Shown piece after piece: positions 7,458 to 13,738 of a stretch of 24,602 nucleotides of DNA. The notes beneath the pieces are model-generated. The model was not told where the DNA came from. It did no database searches and was given only the letters and a program-made list of their open reading frames with translations. The translations under genes were made by a program, and so were the position numbers. The stretch covers positions 1 through 24,602 of the IMG/VR virus record IMGVR_UViG_3300020416_000063; one strand, 5' to 3'. This DNA comes from a virus. Position 1 is the first letter of the stretch, and every line of letters begins with the position of its first letter.

Positions 7458-7838
7458 CTATCCTAACGCTATTGCGAACGCCAACGCATTCGGGTCTTGC
7501 TCTGTAAAGTTCTGCGCTACATTACTTGCATTATTAAATATCATCTTCTCTGCTGGCAACGTACAGAAGATGGTGCGGGTGCCTGATGTCCAACTAACAG
7601 CGGCATCAGAATTACTAGACTGCAAAATTGTGGTACGGGCCAAGGTTGTACCAGATGCAGTATAGGTGCCGATACCTATTTCAAAGTCAGTTCCGTCTGT
7701 ACAGCAATAGTATGTAGTGTTTGTATTACCTATCTGGCTGAAAGCCTCAAAACCACCTACAGCACCAGCAAGCGTATAAGTGCCTGTGCCAGTGGTAGTT
7801 GTAGTTTCTTTTATGCGGTCTTTCAGAACAAGAGCCAT
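7458..7838 (-). CDS. Tail-associated structural protein
   Basis: A 126-residue protein starting MALVLKDRIKETTTTTGTGT and YTLAGAVGGFEAFSQIGN, then TYYCCTDGTDFEIGIGTY and RTTILQSSNSDAAVSW. This is a common short phage tail protein family, recognisable by its KDRIKETTTTTGTG start and by FCTLPAEK toward the end. It is predicted to be all beta. It starts in a 1-nt overlap with the preceding gene. Which part of the tail it builds is unknown. Confidence 0.65.
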   Translation of the reverse strand: MALVLKDRIKETTTTTGTGTYTLAGAVGGFEAFSQIGNTNTTYYCCTDGTDFEIGIGTYTASGTTLARTTILQSSNSDAAVSWTSGTRTIFCTLPAEKMIFNNASNVAQNFTEQDPNALAFAIALG

Positions 7839-8278
7839 TACTTCAATTCAATAGTTAAGTTGTTTGAGTTAATACGAAAAACATCACCTGTAGCGATTGT
7901 TTTTGAAGCATCTAACGCACCAATAAACAATATGTTTCCACCACTTGAGGCATCTGCAATAAAGGCATGTGTAACTACATTTGTTGTTCCTGTGGATGCC
8001 GGAAACTCAAAGTTGTTAGTGTTTTTTATTGTCTGCTGATCTGTGCTAGAACTTGCTAAAGTCCAATCTGCCGCAACAATTTGCTTTCTTGTATAACTAC
8101 CAAAAGTGGCTTCAGTCAAAGAGCCAGCTTCTGCGTCAGAAACAGCGGTTGCTAGTCCAACATAAATGCTGTCTCCTGGTGAAGCAAAAGTTGTACCACT
8201 AATAGCGGCATTGTTTTTAAAAATAAAATTGAGCAGTCGATGCTCAAGATACGTGGTTGCTGCGTTACTCGTTGCCAT
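7838..8278 (-). CDS. Virion protein similar to phage tail/neck proteins of the Gp80 type
   Basis: A 146-residue beta-rich protein. The N terminus AATTYLEHRLLNFIFKNNAA with SPGDSIYVGLATAV is a pattern widely seen in short tail-associated phage proteins, in which a helix precedes YVGL; WTLASSSTDQQTIKNTNNFE and FPASTGTTNVVTHAFIAD follow. The end, GDVFRINSNNLTIELK, closes the beta sandwich. The family name is recall and not verified. It begins the run of short tail proteins that fills the left third of the window. Confidence 0.62.
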   Translation of the reverse strand: MATSNAATTYLEHRLLNFIFKNNAAISGTTFASPGDSIYVGLATAVSDAEAGSLTEATFGSYTRKQIVAADWTLASSSTDQQTIKNTNNFEFPASTGTTNVVTHAFIADASSGGNILFIGALDASKTIATGDVFRINSNNLTIELK

Positions 8279-8287
8279 TTGTTACTC

Positions 8288-8935
8288 CTAAGTCCTTGGC
8301 TGATCTGGTAAACCTCTACGATATGCGTCTGAGTTTTCTCTAGCTTCTGCTAAATCTTTAAGCCGCATTAACTCTTGCCCAAATCTTTGTTCATAAAGTT
8401 GCATCATATCCTGTTCACCCTTCATGTAAGTATACGCTTCCACGAGTGAACCGTAAAGCAAGGCGTTAGGAGCATTTTCTCCTAACCAAGATGTCGCAGA
8501 ATCTGTTCCTGCAGTTATACTTGCTGGTCGATAATAGTAATGTAATTCGACGGTGTAATTGTCATCTGGGGTGGGGCCGACAATAAAATTATCTATATCA
8601 AAAATTCCGTAATATTTGGGAAGTCCGTTTGCCCCAACGTCTAAATGATATTGTTGAACAAAGTTTACGTCTTTAAAAAGAAGAAAATCTTGTTTTGTTG
8701 CGGTAGTAATCTGTAAGGAAAATGGTGCTAAATAATCTAATGGGCAACTTAAAAAAGGGTCGTTTGAAGATAAAGCAGATGTAGCGTTTTTACGAAACAA
8801 CTCCAAATCCACTAATGAAAAAATTCGGTCCTCAACACCTCTTATAAAAATAGGCAAATTGGTGACAAAAGATGTTTCACTATTGTCTGTGAAATCTTGT
8901 ATTGCCTGTTTTAGTTGTGCGTATGTAAATGACAT
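8288..8935 (-). CDS. Phage adaptor protein (SU10-type head-tail adaptor)
   Basis: A 215-residue protein starting MSFTYAQLKQAIQDFTDNSE, with VEDRIFSLVDLELFRKNATSA, CPLDYLAPFSLQI, FKDVNFVQQYHLDVGANGLPK, the segment DNFIVGPTPDDNYTVELHYYY and the closing NALLYGSLVEAYTYMKGEQD and YRRGLPDQ. This succession matches the adaptor family named after Escherichia phage SU10, whose member joins the portal and the tail nozzle. Together with the connector at 10174-10842 it makes two neck proteins, as expected for a podovirus. Confidence 0.78.
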   Translation of the reverse strand: MSFTYAQLKQAIQDFTDNSETSFVTNLPIFIRGVEDRIFSLVDLELFRKNATSALSSNDPFLSCPLDYLAPFSLQITTATKQDFLLFKDVNFVQQYHLDVGANGLPKYYGIFDIDNFIVGPTPDDNYTVELHYYYRPASITAGTDSATSWLGENAPNALLYGSLVEAYTYMKGEQDMMQLYEQRFGQELMRLKDLAEARENSDAYRRGLPDQPRT

Positions 8936-8947
8936 GTTACCCGCTCA

Positions 8948-9598
8948 CTATACTATTGCTATGTTTCCAACCATGCCGCCATGCACTGTACACTGATATA
9001 CTAAAGAAGTGTCACTTGGCTCATGTGGGACAATGAATTGAGTTAGTCCAGTAGTGCTGTTGTAGTTATCTGTAACCCCTGTCGTAAAAGCGGAGCCTCC
9101 AGCCGCAGTTCGTATCTGCAAAGGATGACTACCAACATGAGAGGTGTTATCGATTAGATAAGTGTGGCCCTTGTAAAATGTAAAATTAGGGTTATTGCCA
9201 GCGGTTGCCCCTGGACCAGAGAATTGATAAGCAGAACCATTTGCTGATGTTGTTGTGTATTTAGTCACAGGACCAGTGGTTTCATCATTTAATCTAATCC
9301 AAACTCCACCATGAGCAAAATACAATCCACCAGTTGCGTGAACGTGAGCTATTGCTCCATGATATGTTGAAGCACTTGGCAAATCAGTCAGGGCGTTATA
9401 GTAGAAAACAATTTTATTTGCCCCAGCACTTACGTCCAATAAACCCGCAGTATTGATAATGTCTGTCAGCGTTGTCCCGTTGCCCAGCGCATTGTAGATT
9501 TCGTTGAAGTTGTCGTTTATCTTATCCGCTCCGGCACGAAGGGTGTCACCTGTACCGTCATTTGCAGCAGAGCCAATTCCTACTGTTTGTTTTGCCAT
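8948..9598 (-). CDS. Virion protein with anchor motif and C-terminal cupredoxin-like domain
   Basis: A 216-residue protein in three parts. (1) Residues 1-38 carry the widespread virion anchor GTGDTLRAGADKINDNFNEI. (2) Residues about 60-105 form a beta module with LPSASTYHGAIAHVHATGGL, known to me from cyanophage structural proteins. (3) Residues about 110-216 look like a cupredoxin: TFYKGHTYLIDNT, SHPLQIR, and the final YQCTVHGGM. H158 with C203, H206 and M209 gives a His-Cys-His-Met set, and the C-x2-H-x2-M spacing equals that of amicyanin (C92, H95, M98). Copper binding is therefore possible but not proven. It lies between neck and adaptor genes. Confidence 0.72.
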   Translation of the reverse strand: MAKQTVGIGSAANDGTGDTLRAGADKINDNFNEIYNALGNGTTLTDIINTAGLLDVSAGANKIVFYYNALTDLPSASTYHGAIAHVHATGGLYFAHGGVWIRLNDETTGPVTKYTTTSANGSAYQFSGPGATAGNNPNFTFYKGHTYLIDNTSHVGSHPLQIRTAAGGSAFTTGVTDNYNSTTGLTQFIVPHEPSDTSLVYQCTVHGGMVGNIAIV

Positions 9599-10174
9599 TT
9601 AACCCTCGTCAAAAGTCTTTGTTGTTGAGTCAAGTTTTACATTTGTGGTATCAAAGGTAGATGCAGAAGAAGGAGGAGTACTCGTACCTGTATCTACGGT
9701 TGCAACTTCTCCTCCGCCTCGTATACCCCCAACTGTAGCCGTTTCCCCAGTGATTATAATTGTGTAGGTGTTCTCATCAACAACAGTAATTGTGTACCCC
9801 GTAGACACTTCAAGCGTTGCCTTTGTAAAACCATCAAACCCATTTACTTTTCTAAATCTCACTGAATCGGAGGTGCTTCTCCCATGAGAGGGCTCTGTCA
9901 CAGTAATTACGGGAGACCCAGATGAACTACTCTGAAAACAATTGGGTCTAAGTAACTGAATTACAGAAGGTTCTGTGCGGTCAACCTTTGCCAATCTTAA
10001 CCCTTGAGGGTCGGACGGGTGTCTTCTTGGATTTAGTTGTGGATGTTTTTGTTCAAATTCGTCAGGTCCTACGGCTGCCCCCGTCCATTCAATCATCATT
10101 GATGAATACGGGTATCTAAATCCAGACCTATCTGAAATAAAATAAGCTTTTTTTCCACTTGCAAAAGAAGGCAT
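9599..10174 (-). CDS. Neck/tail structural protein
   Basis: A 191-residue protein starting MPSFASGKKAYFISDRSGFR, with YPYSSMMIEWTGAAVGPDEFE and KHPQLNPRRHPSDPQGLRLA; I recall this front part as a conserved virion protein of marine phages. From residue 88 there is a beta domain (VITVTEPSHGRSTSDSVRF, RKVNGFDGFTKATLEVSTGY, NTYTIIITGETATVGG) of the Ig-like or sheath-tip type, followed by a G-, T- and S-rich end. The position between the connector gene and the cupredoxin-like protein suggests the neck or the base of the tail. Confidence 0.65.
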   Translation of the reverse strand: MPSFASGKKAYFISDRSGFRYPYSSMMIEWTGAAVGPDEFEQKHPQLNPRRHPSDPQGLRLAKVDRTEPSVIQLLRPNCFQSSSSGSPVITVTEPSHGRSTSDSVRFRKVNGFDGFTKATLEVSTGYTITVVDENTYTIIITGETATVGGIRGGGEVATVDTGTSTPPSSASTFDTTNVKLDSTTKTFDEG

Positions 10175-10842
10175 TAGTTCACCCTTAAATATTGATAGTT
10201 AGGTGAAATATTGAAAGATGATCGGTCGCGATCTTCTGCCCTAGCCCTTTCAAATTCTTCATCGTAAATTGCTTTTAAAAGCTGTATTCTATCGGGTGCA
10301 CGTTTAATCGAAACGTAATAAGCAAGACCCGCCGCCAAACAAGGATAAAATCTAAACGGTAAGTCAAGCGTATTGTCTAATTGACTTGCGTCGTCCATAC
10401 GAACAAGAGCGTCATAAATAATAGTGTCAGTGGCATTTTCAGGAGCATTGTATAAAAAAATCTTAGGCGTCACTTGTCTGTCTAAGAAAAATTGACTTGG
10501 CCTGCCCTGTTGAGTCTTATCGGGCAATACAAGATAATCTTGCCTGCTAATCCTATTTAATACCGTATCTGACCCGCTTCTACGACAAACTGAAGATAAA
10601 ACATCTATGACATCCGCATCTAAATCGTAGGACGCAGTGCCTTGAGTGAGCGTCAAAGACCGTTGTTTTATGGTCCATTGGTTCAAACCACGATTTGCCC
10701 AATCTGCTAGAAGCAGATTGAGCGATCGTTTTGCGGTGCGAGCATCGTATCCCGTCTTAAATTCGAGCCCGCATCGCTCAAAAGCCTCTTCGATATAATC
10801 ATCGACTTGAAGCTCAAAGTTTTTTGAACCGGACGTTGTCAT
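10174..10842 (-). CDS. Head-tail connector or tail accessory protein (P22 gp4-like candidate)
   Basis: A 222-residue protein with the order of a portal-binding connector: a helical N terminus (YIEEAFERCGLEF, YDARTAKRSLNLLLADWANR), a beta stretch (LNQWTIKQRSLTLTQGTASY, DLDADVIDVLSSVCRR), then GRPSQFFLDRQVTPKIFLYN and a C-terminal helix (DRIQLLKAIYDEEFERARAE). These features match the P22 gp4-like tail accessory proteins and related adaptor proteins that I know from marine podoviruses. It would extend the portal after packaging. The TAATG overlap with the 50-residue gene indicates coupling. Confidence 0.7.
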   Translation of the reverse strand: MTTSGSKNFELQVDDYIEEAFERCGLEFKTGYDARTAKRSLNLLLADWANRGLNQWTIKQRSLTLTQGTASYDLDADVIDVLSSVCRRSGSDTVLNRISRQDYLVLPDKTQQGRPSQFFLDRQVTPKIFLYNAPENATDTIIYDALVRMDDASQLDNTLDLPFRFYPCLAAGLAYYVSIKRAPDRIQLLKAIYDEEFERARAEDRDRSSFNISPNYQYLRVN

Positions 10843-10994
10843 TACTTCTTAACTCTACCGCCCATCCGCATTCTTTTTTTAGCCGCGCCGCCACCTCTCA
10901 TGAAAGCAGGTTTTTTCTTTGCTTTTGCGGCTCCGCCGCGCATCATTTTTTTAGCGGCTCCGCCCTTCATCATTTTCTTTGCTTTTTTCACCAT
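10842..10994 (-). CDS. 50-residue lysine/arginine-rich repeat peptide
   Basis: A frame with an AGGAGA ribosome binding site 7 nt from its ATG encodes 50 residues, 20 of them K or R and none acidic. It has a tandem 9-residue repeat: KKMMKGGAA followed by KKMMRGGAA (27-nt period at 10927-10980), then a degenerate copy FMRGGGAAKK and RMRMGGRVKK. The start lies 44 nt inside the preceding gene, and the stop overlaps the next start as TAATG. I recall similar repeat peptides (MAKKMMKGG-like) in marine phage genomes. DNA compaction or scaffolding is a guess. Confidence 0.72.
   Translation of the reverse strand: MVKKAKKMMKGGAAKKMMRGGAAKAKKKPAFMRGGGAAKKRMRMGGRVKK
10927..10980 (-). repeat. 27-nt tandem repeat in the 50-residue peptide gene
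   Basis: The plus strand shows GCGGCTCCGCC at 10927-10937 and again at 10954-10964, each followed by a CATCATTTT block. The 27-nt period equals nine codons, so the repeat keeps the reading frame and yields the peptide unit KKMM(K/R)GGAA. Confidence 0.7.
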
Positions 10995-11541
10995 TCTTTA
11001 GTCTCCTATAAAAATTTTGACGTTGCTGGTATAAAAAATCTGCATTATAATATTGTTGAGCAATTTTATAATACCCCTTTACTCTAAGGGCATCAGAGGC
11101 TTCCTGCAACTTAGAAAGTCTCTGTAGAAACACCATACCATACGGTGTATCAACAGTCGATTCAAACTCATTGTCCAAAAGTTCATTGCCATCATCTTCC
11201 GGATGAAATCCCATTAGAAACATGTCTTTATTAATAAACACGCCTTCAGATATAGCGTGATTTAAGCCGTCTAAATACTTGTCCATTACGTCAACAGGAA
11301 GTGGGTCAAAATCTATTAATATGACTACGTCTCTACTATCGTCCCAAGTAGAAATCAGAGTATATAAGGGTTGCCAATGACTATCGTACTTAAAAGAAAA
11401 ACCTACTCTGTTTTTTGCCCAGGCTGTTTTTGCATAAGGACAAGCAGGTAAATTGTTATAATATTCGTTTGGCACTTCGAGCGCATGAGCAGACCAATCT
11501 CTCATTTCAGATTTTATAGCTTCTTCAGTCGCAAAATCCAT
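10951..11541 (-). CDS. Conserved phage protein with NNLPACPYAKTAW motif, unknown function
   Basis: A 196-residue soluble protein. EMRDWSAHALEVPNEYYNNL and PACPYAKTAWAKNRVGFSF at the N terminus are characteristic of a family I recall from marine phages and bacteria, function unknown. WDDSRDVVILIDFDP follows, and the centre has MFLMGFHPEDDGNE. The C-terminal third is helical (YYKIAQQYYNADFLYQQRQN) and ends with the basic tail RRLKNGEKSKENDEGRSR. The last 14 codons overlap the following 50-residue gene in another frame by 44 nt. Unlike its neighbours it is not basic and looks like a globular enzyme-like domain. Confidence 0.72.
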   Translation of the reverse strand: MDFATEEAIKSEMRDWSAHALEVPNEYYNNLPACPYAKTAWAKNRVGFSFKYDSHWQPLYTLISTWDDSRDVVILIDFDPLPVDVMDKYLDGLNHAISEGVFINKDMFLMGFHPEDDGNELLDNEFESTVDTPYGMVFLQRLSKLQEASDALRVKGYYKIAQQYYNADFLYQQRQNFYRRLKNGEKSKENDEGRSR

Positions 11542-11548
11542 TAGATCC

Positions 11549-11917
11549 TCAAAATTGCACTACAGACCCGCGTGTTCTTTTTCTTCTGCCATTCATGACT
11601 GCGCCGCATCCCCTAGCAACAGCCGTGCCAGCCACTTTTTTACCCCGGAAAGGCCGTTTAACGGGGCCTCCATTTGCAAGTTTTGTGACTTTTGCTTGTT
11701 TTGTATTAGATACCACTGTCTGGCCCTTTGCTCCCGCTCTCTTCTTCTTTCGTGCTGTAGATGCTCTTTCAGTTTTTGAGAGGCTTCTAGCTTTTGAAGC
11801 TGGTAAGCAGCGGTCTGGGTTTTTCTTGTCTTTAGATGTACCGCATTTGCCCTTAATGCTTCCATCAGTTCCAATCCGAACCCAATTTTGATTTACCCAT
11901 TTCTTTAACTCACCCAT
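11549..11917 (-). CDS. Basic protein with two cysteine motifs
   Basis: A 122-residue, strongly basic protein. The N-terminal part, LKKWVNQNWVRIGTDGSIKG followed by KCGTSKDKKNPDRCLPASKA, is a known small domain of phage and large-virus proteins in which W, KCG and the RCLPASKA block are conserved. The C-terminal part, GTAVARGCGAVMNGRRKRTR, is a separate short motif that I recall at the ends of small marine phage virion proteins. The middle has ANGGPVKRPFRGKK, which resembles the GGPVK motif at the end of the polyvalent protein. I read it as a fusion of two basic modules; the function is unknown. Confidence 0.72.
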   Translation of the reverse strand: MGELKKWVNQNWVRIGTDGSIKGKCGTSKDKKNPDRCLPASKARSLSKTERASTARKKKRAGAKGQTVVSNTKQAKVTKLANGGPVKRPFRGKKVAGTAVARGCGAVMNGRRKRTRGSVVQF

Positions 11918-11918
11918 T

Positions 11919-12047
11919 TTAGGCTCTTTTTTTCTTACCTAACACTCGTTTTAAAGTTTTTGCTTGCTTTGCATGTAATTTTGAAGCTTTATTCAAACCT
12001 TTAACTACTTTACGAACTTTTTTCTTATTTGACTTTGTAAGCGTCAT
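11919..12047 (-). CDS. 42-residue basic peptide
   Basis: A frame starting in a 4-nt ATGA overlap with the preceding gene encodes MTLTKSNKKKVRKVVKGLNK, ASKLHAKQAKTLKRVLGKKK and a final RA. Seventeen of 42 residues are K or R and none is acidic. The segments KASKLHAKQAKTLKRVL and KKVRKVVKGL recall short peptides of marine phages with SKLHAxQAKTL. The gene fills the whole gap of 127 nt to the next start. It is predicted as one amphipathic helix. DNA condensation or membrane activity is a guess from charge only. Confidence 0.72.
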   Translation of the reverse strand: MTLTKSNKKKVRKVVKGLNKASKLHAKQAKTLKRVLGKKKRA

Positions 12048-12331
12048 TTACCTTTTCTCTTTCCACCCTTAGATTTTTTAGCATAATTGGGGTCTTTACA
12101 ATATTTTGAGGCGGCAAGATTTGCATATGCACTAGGATATGTATCAAAGGTACGTTTTGCCCAAGCTTTACCTTCCGGGCAGATCTTACTTCCTTTTGAT
12201 TTTTTTGAAGCCGCACCTCCTTTTCGGAAGTAACTTAAACCTTTTGGCGTAGGATTGCCTTTCATTTTTTTACGACCTTTCATCGGGGGCTTGGATATTT
12301 GATTTGCGATTTGTCCACGCGATATCGTCAT
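12044..12331 (-). CDS. Small basic protein with CPEGKxWAKRTFDTYPSAYAN motif
   Basis: A 95-residue protein with 26 K or R residues. The recognisable block is KICPEGKAWAKRTFDTYPSA followed by YANLAASKYCKDPNYAK, with two cysteines (C51 and C78). This block is familiar from small proteins of marine phages and large eukaryotic DNA viruses, function unknown. The N-terminal 45 residues and the C-terminal KKSKGGKRKGK are low in complexity and basic. It overlaps the membrane-protein gene upstream by about 60 nt and the next small gene by an ATGA, so the region is extremely compact. Confidence 0.72.
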   Translation of the reverse strand: MTISRGQIANQISKPPMKGRKKMKGNPTPKGLSYFRKGGAASKKSKGSKICPEGKAWAKRTFDTYPSAYANLAASKYCKDPNYAKKSKGGKRKGK

Positions 12332-12500
12332 TTACCCTCTCCTGCAGATAAAAATCCCATAATTCAGCTAAAAGCTTATGATTTTGATCAACTTTTACTG
12401 AAATAACTGCGGTTTCTGTCTTCAATTCAACAACAGAAAAAGCAATCCAACCTATAAAAGCCAAACTTGCTCCACTTATCAATGTGCTTATGTTCAACAT
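12270..12500 (-). CDS. Small membrane protein
   Basis: 76 residues from the ATG at 12500 (MLNISTLISG), which has GGAG 6 nt ahead; an ATG two codons earlier lies too close to that site. One transmembrane segment at about residues 5-24 (TLISGASLAFIGWIAFSVVE) is followed by a polar, partly helical tail with VSVKVDQNHKLLAELWDFYL. The type fits a small membrane accessory, but no family is recognised. It overlaps the end of the preceding basic gene by 7 nt and its 3' end overlaps the following basic gene by more than 60 nt. Confidence 0.6.
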   Translation of the reverse strand: MLNISTLISGASLAFIGWIAFSVVELKTETAVISVKVDQNHKLLAELWDFYLQERVNDDIAWTNRKSNIQAPDERS

Positions 12501-12778
12501 TTCCATCTCCGACGAGCCTGACGTAAACGACTGTTTGGATTTTTTGCAGCTTTGGGAAATTTTTTCATTTGTCCTGCACTGCGAGCACAGAAGGATTTGC
12601 GACGTTTTGCGTCTTTTGAACCCTTTTTTACTTTTCCTGTGACAGCAGTTTTTAATTTGGATCCAGGGTTAGCTCTTCTGTACGCGGCAACACCTGCCTT
12701 TGTCATCCCCGCCCCAGCTTTTGTGGGGCGGAAATTCTTTTTGTTTCGCTTCGGCATTTTATCATTACGCGAAGCCAT
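12494..12778 (-). CDS. Small cysteine-containing basic protein
   Basis: A 94-residue protein in which about a third of the residues are lysine or arginine. The conserved part is KAGAGMTKAGVAAYRRANPG and KLKTAVTGKVKKGSKDAKRR, KSFCARSAGQM; the end RLRQARRRWKC carries a second cysteine. This GSK-AKRRKSFCARS motif is found in many phages and some large DNA viruses; I do not recall a demonstrated function. Nucleic acid binding is inferred from charge. The next gene overlaps its end. Confidence 0.75.
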   Translation of the reverse strand: MASRNDKMPKRNKKNFRPTKAGAGMTKAGVAAYRRANPGSKLKTAVTGKVKKGSKDAKRRKSFCARSAGQMKKFPKAAKNPNSRLRQARRRWKC

Positions 12779-12785
12779 AACTCAC

Positions 12786-13058
12786 CTAATTAAAAAAGAA
12801 GGTCACTGCTGTGATATTGGTTAGAGTGCCGACAAAAATGTCACTTACACGAATACCTTCAGCAGGGATATTTACAGAGTGTGTGTCAGAAGCATTAAAG
12901 TCTAAATCTAAGACTGTAGCACCGCCTGAACCATCTGTAAGAGTGAGTCTTGGAGTTCCAGATGCAGTTTTTAACTGTATCTGTCGAATACGAGCAGGGC
13001 CAACACCTAGTGACCCGGTTCCAGTAATCCGTTTCGTTTTAACATCAGAGCCTGCCAT
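12786..13058 (-). CDS. Small virion-type beta protein
   Basis: A 90-residue protein. The N terminus MAGSDVKTKRITGTGSLGVG is basic, and the rest alternates beta strands (RIRQIQLKTASGTPRLTLT, ATVLDLDFNASDTHSVNIP, IRVSDIFVGTLTNITAVTFF). Composition and length are like those of small marine phage tail or head-completion proteins of unknown role. In similar proteins that I recall the strands form a single beta sandwich. It lies inside the group of basic peptides but is not itself strongly basic. Confidence 0.65.
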   Translation of the reverse strand: MAGSDVKTKRITGTGSLGVGPARIRQIQLKTASGTPRLTLTDGSGGATVLDLDFNASDTHSVNIPAEGIRVSDIFVGTLTNITAVTFFFN

Positions 13059-13061
13059 AGC

Positions 13062-13145
13062 TTACTCTCCGTTCTTTTTTGTAGCCTTTTTGACGGCTTT
13101 TATAACCCTCTTTACAGACTTTTTGCCACCGTTGAGCTTACCCAT
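13062..13145 (-). CDS. 27-residue basic peptide
   Basis: A short frame encodes MGKLNGGKKSVKRVIKAVKK and a further seven residues ending KNGE. Ten of 27 residues are lysine or arginine and only one is acidic. The ATG has a good ribosome binding site (AAGGGG, 7 nt ahead). The frame exactly fills the gap between the flanking genes (stop 4 nt before the next start), which argues that it is real. The helix VKRVIKAVKKATKK is amphipathic and could bind DNA or membranes. It resembles the 42-residue peptide encoded 1 kb downstream in composition. Confidence 0.65.
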   Translation of the reverse strand: MGKLNGGKKSVKRVIKAVKKATKKNGE

Positions 13146-13155
13146 GATAAACCCC

Positions 13156-13635
13156 TTATGAAACAGCGGCAGAGAATGGAGTAGCTTCAGAGCCCGTTGC
13201 TGCGCCACGAGACACAACAGAAAATACATTTGTCGCTACATCTTGTATTTCAACAACGCCCCCAAGAATACCTCCTGTGGTCGTGCCATTCAAAGTAATG
13301 GTGTCACTATCTGCGGCAGTTTCAAAAATAGACGCTGTATCCCCGCCATCATTAGCCACAATCGCTACACCAGCCATAGTGTCATTGGCGTTTGCAACCT
13401 GAACTATGTAGTTGTTTGATGTAATGGTAGTAGCCACAAAGAACTTGTAGATATTACCCGTACCGCTGGCAGCAGGAAGAGTAAGTGTCGCCCCACTCGC
13501 TACGCTTAACACCATTGTACGTCCCGCATGTGAAGCTGCGGTTAACGTGGCATCCGCAGTTATAGATACGAGAGAATTTGATCCTGAAATAAAACCGCCA
13601 GTAGAAATCACTGGACCTGAAAAAGTAGTAGACAT
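13156..13635 (-). CDS. Virion structural protein, beta-rich
   Basis: A 159-residue protein very rich in T, S, A, G and V, with almost no lysine or arginine. Segments ITADATLTAASHAGRTMVLS, TLTLPAASGTGNIYKFFV, and SDTITLNGTTTGGILGGVVE suggest repeated beta strands like those of phage decoration or fibre proteins. The ribosome binding site is GGG in AAAGGGTG, 8 nt ahead of the ATG. It is the first gene after the terminator behind the capsid gene and so opens the second transcription segment. I recognise the family only as a common marine phage virion protein. Confidence 0.7.
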   Translation of the reverse strand: MSTTFSGPVISTGGFISGSNSLVSITADATLTAASHAGRTMVLSVASGATLTLPAASGTGNIYKFFVATTITSNNYIVQVANANDTMAGVAIVANDGGDTASIFETAADSDTITLNGTTTGGILGGVVEIQDVATNVFSVVSRGAATGSEATPFSAAVS

Positions 13636-13646
13636 ATTGACACCCT

Positions 13647-13678
13647 TTGCACAAGGTTTCGCTTTGCAGTCCGTGCAA
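13647..13678 (-). promoter_or_regulatory. Inverted repeat in the leader ahead of the next gene
   Basis: The arms TTGCAC (13647-13652) and GTGCAA (13673-13678) on the plus strand can form a hairpin in the minus-strand transcript. Its 3' arm touches the ribosome binding site AAAGGGTG (13641-13648) of the gene starting at 13635. The leader between the terminator and this gene (about 100 nt) has no convincing sigma70 promoter; TTGATT with a poor -10 TTTGTA 17 nt later is the best match. A regulatory role is possible, not shown. Confidence 0.35.
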
Positions 13679-13738
13679 TGTCAGGTGGGCATGATCCTGT
13701 CTACAAAGCTGAAGTTAAGCCCAAAATCAATATATAAT

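Noticed and set aside
10824-11087. 87-codon open frame on the plus strand
   Set aside because: It lies opposite the 50-residue basic gene and the end of the 196-residue gene; its residues (runs of H, F and S) mirror the K/M/G codons of the real gene.
11593-11891. Open frames on both strands across the 122-residue gene
   Set aside because: They arise from the low-complexity basic coding sequence; no ribosome binding site, no known domain, and the 122-residue frame has recognisable motifs.
12025-12216. 63-codon minus-strand frame inside the 95-residue basic gene
   Set aside because: It is a shadow of the gene that contains the conserved KICPEGK motif.
13700-13738. Sigma70 promoter downstream of the capsid terminator
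   Set aside because: TTGATT with TTTGTA 17 nt later is too poor a match in the -10 hexamer to call.
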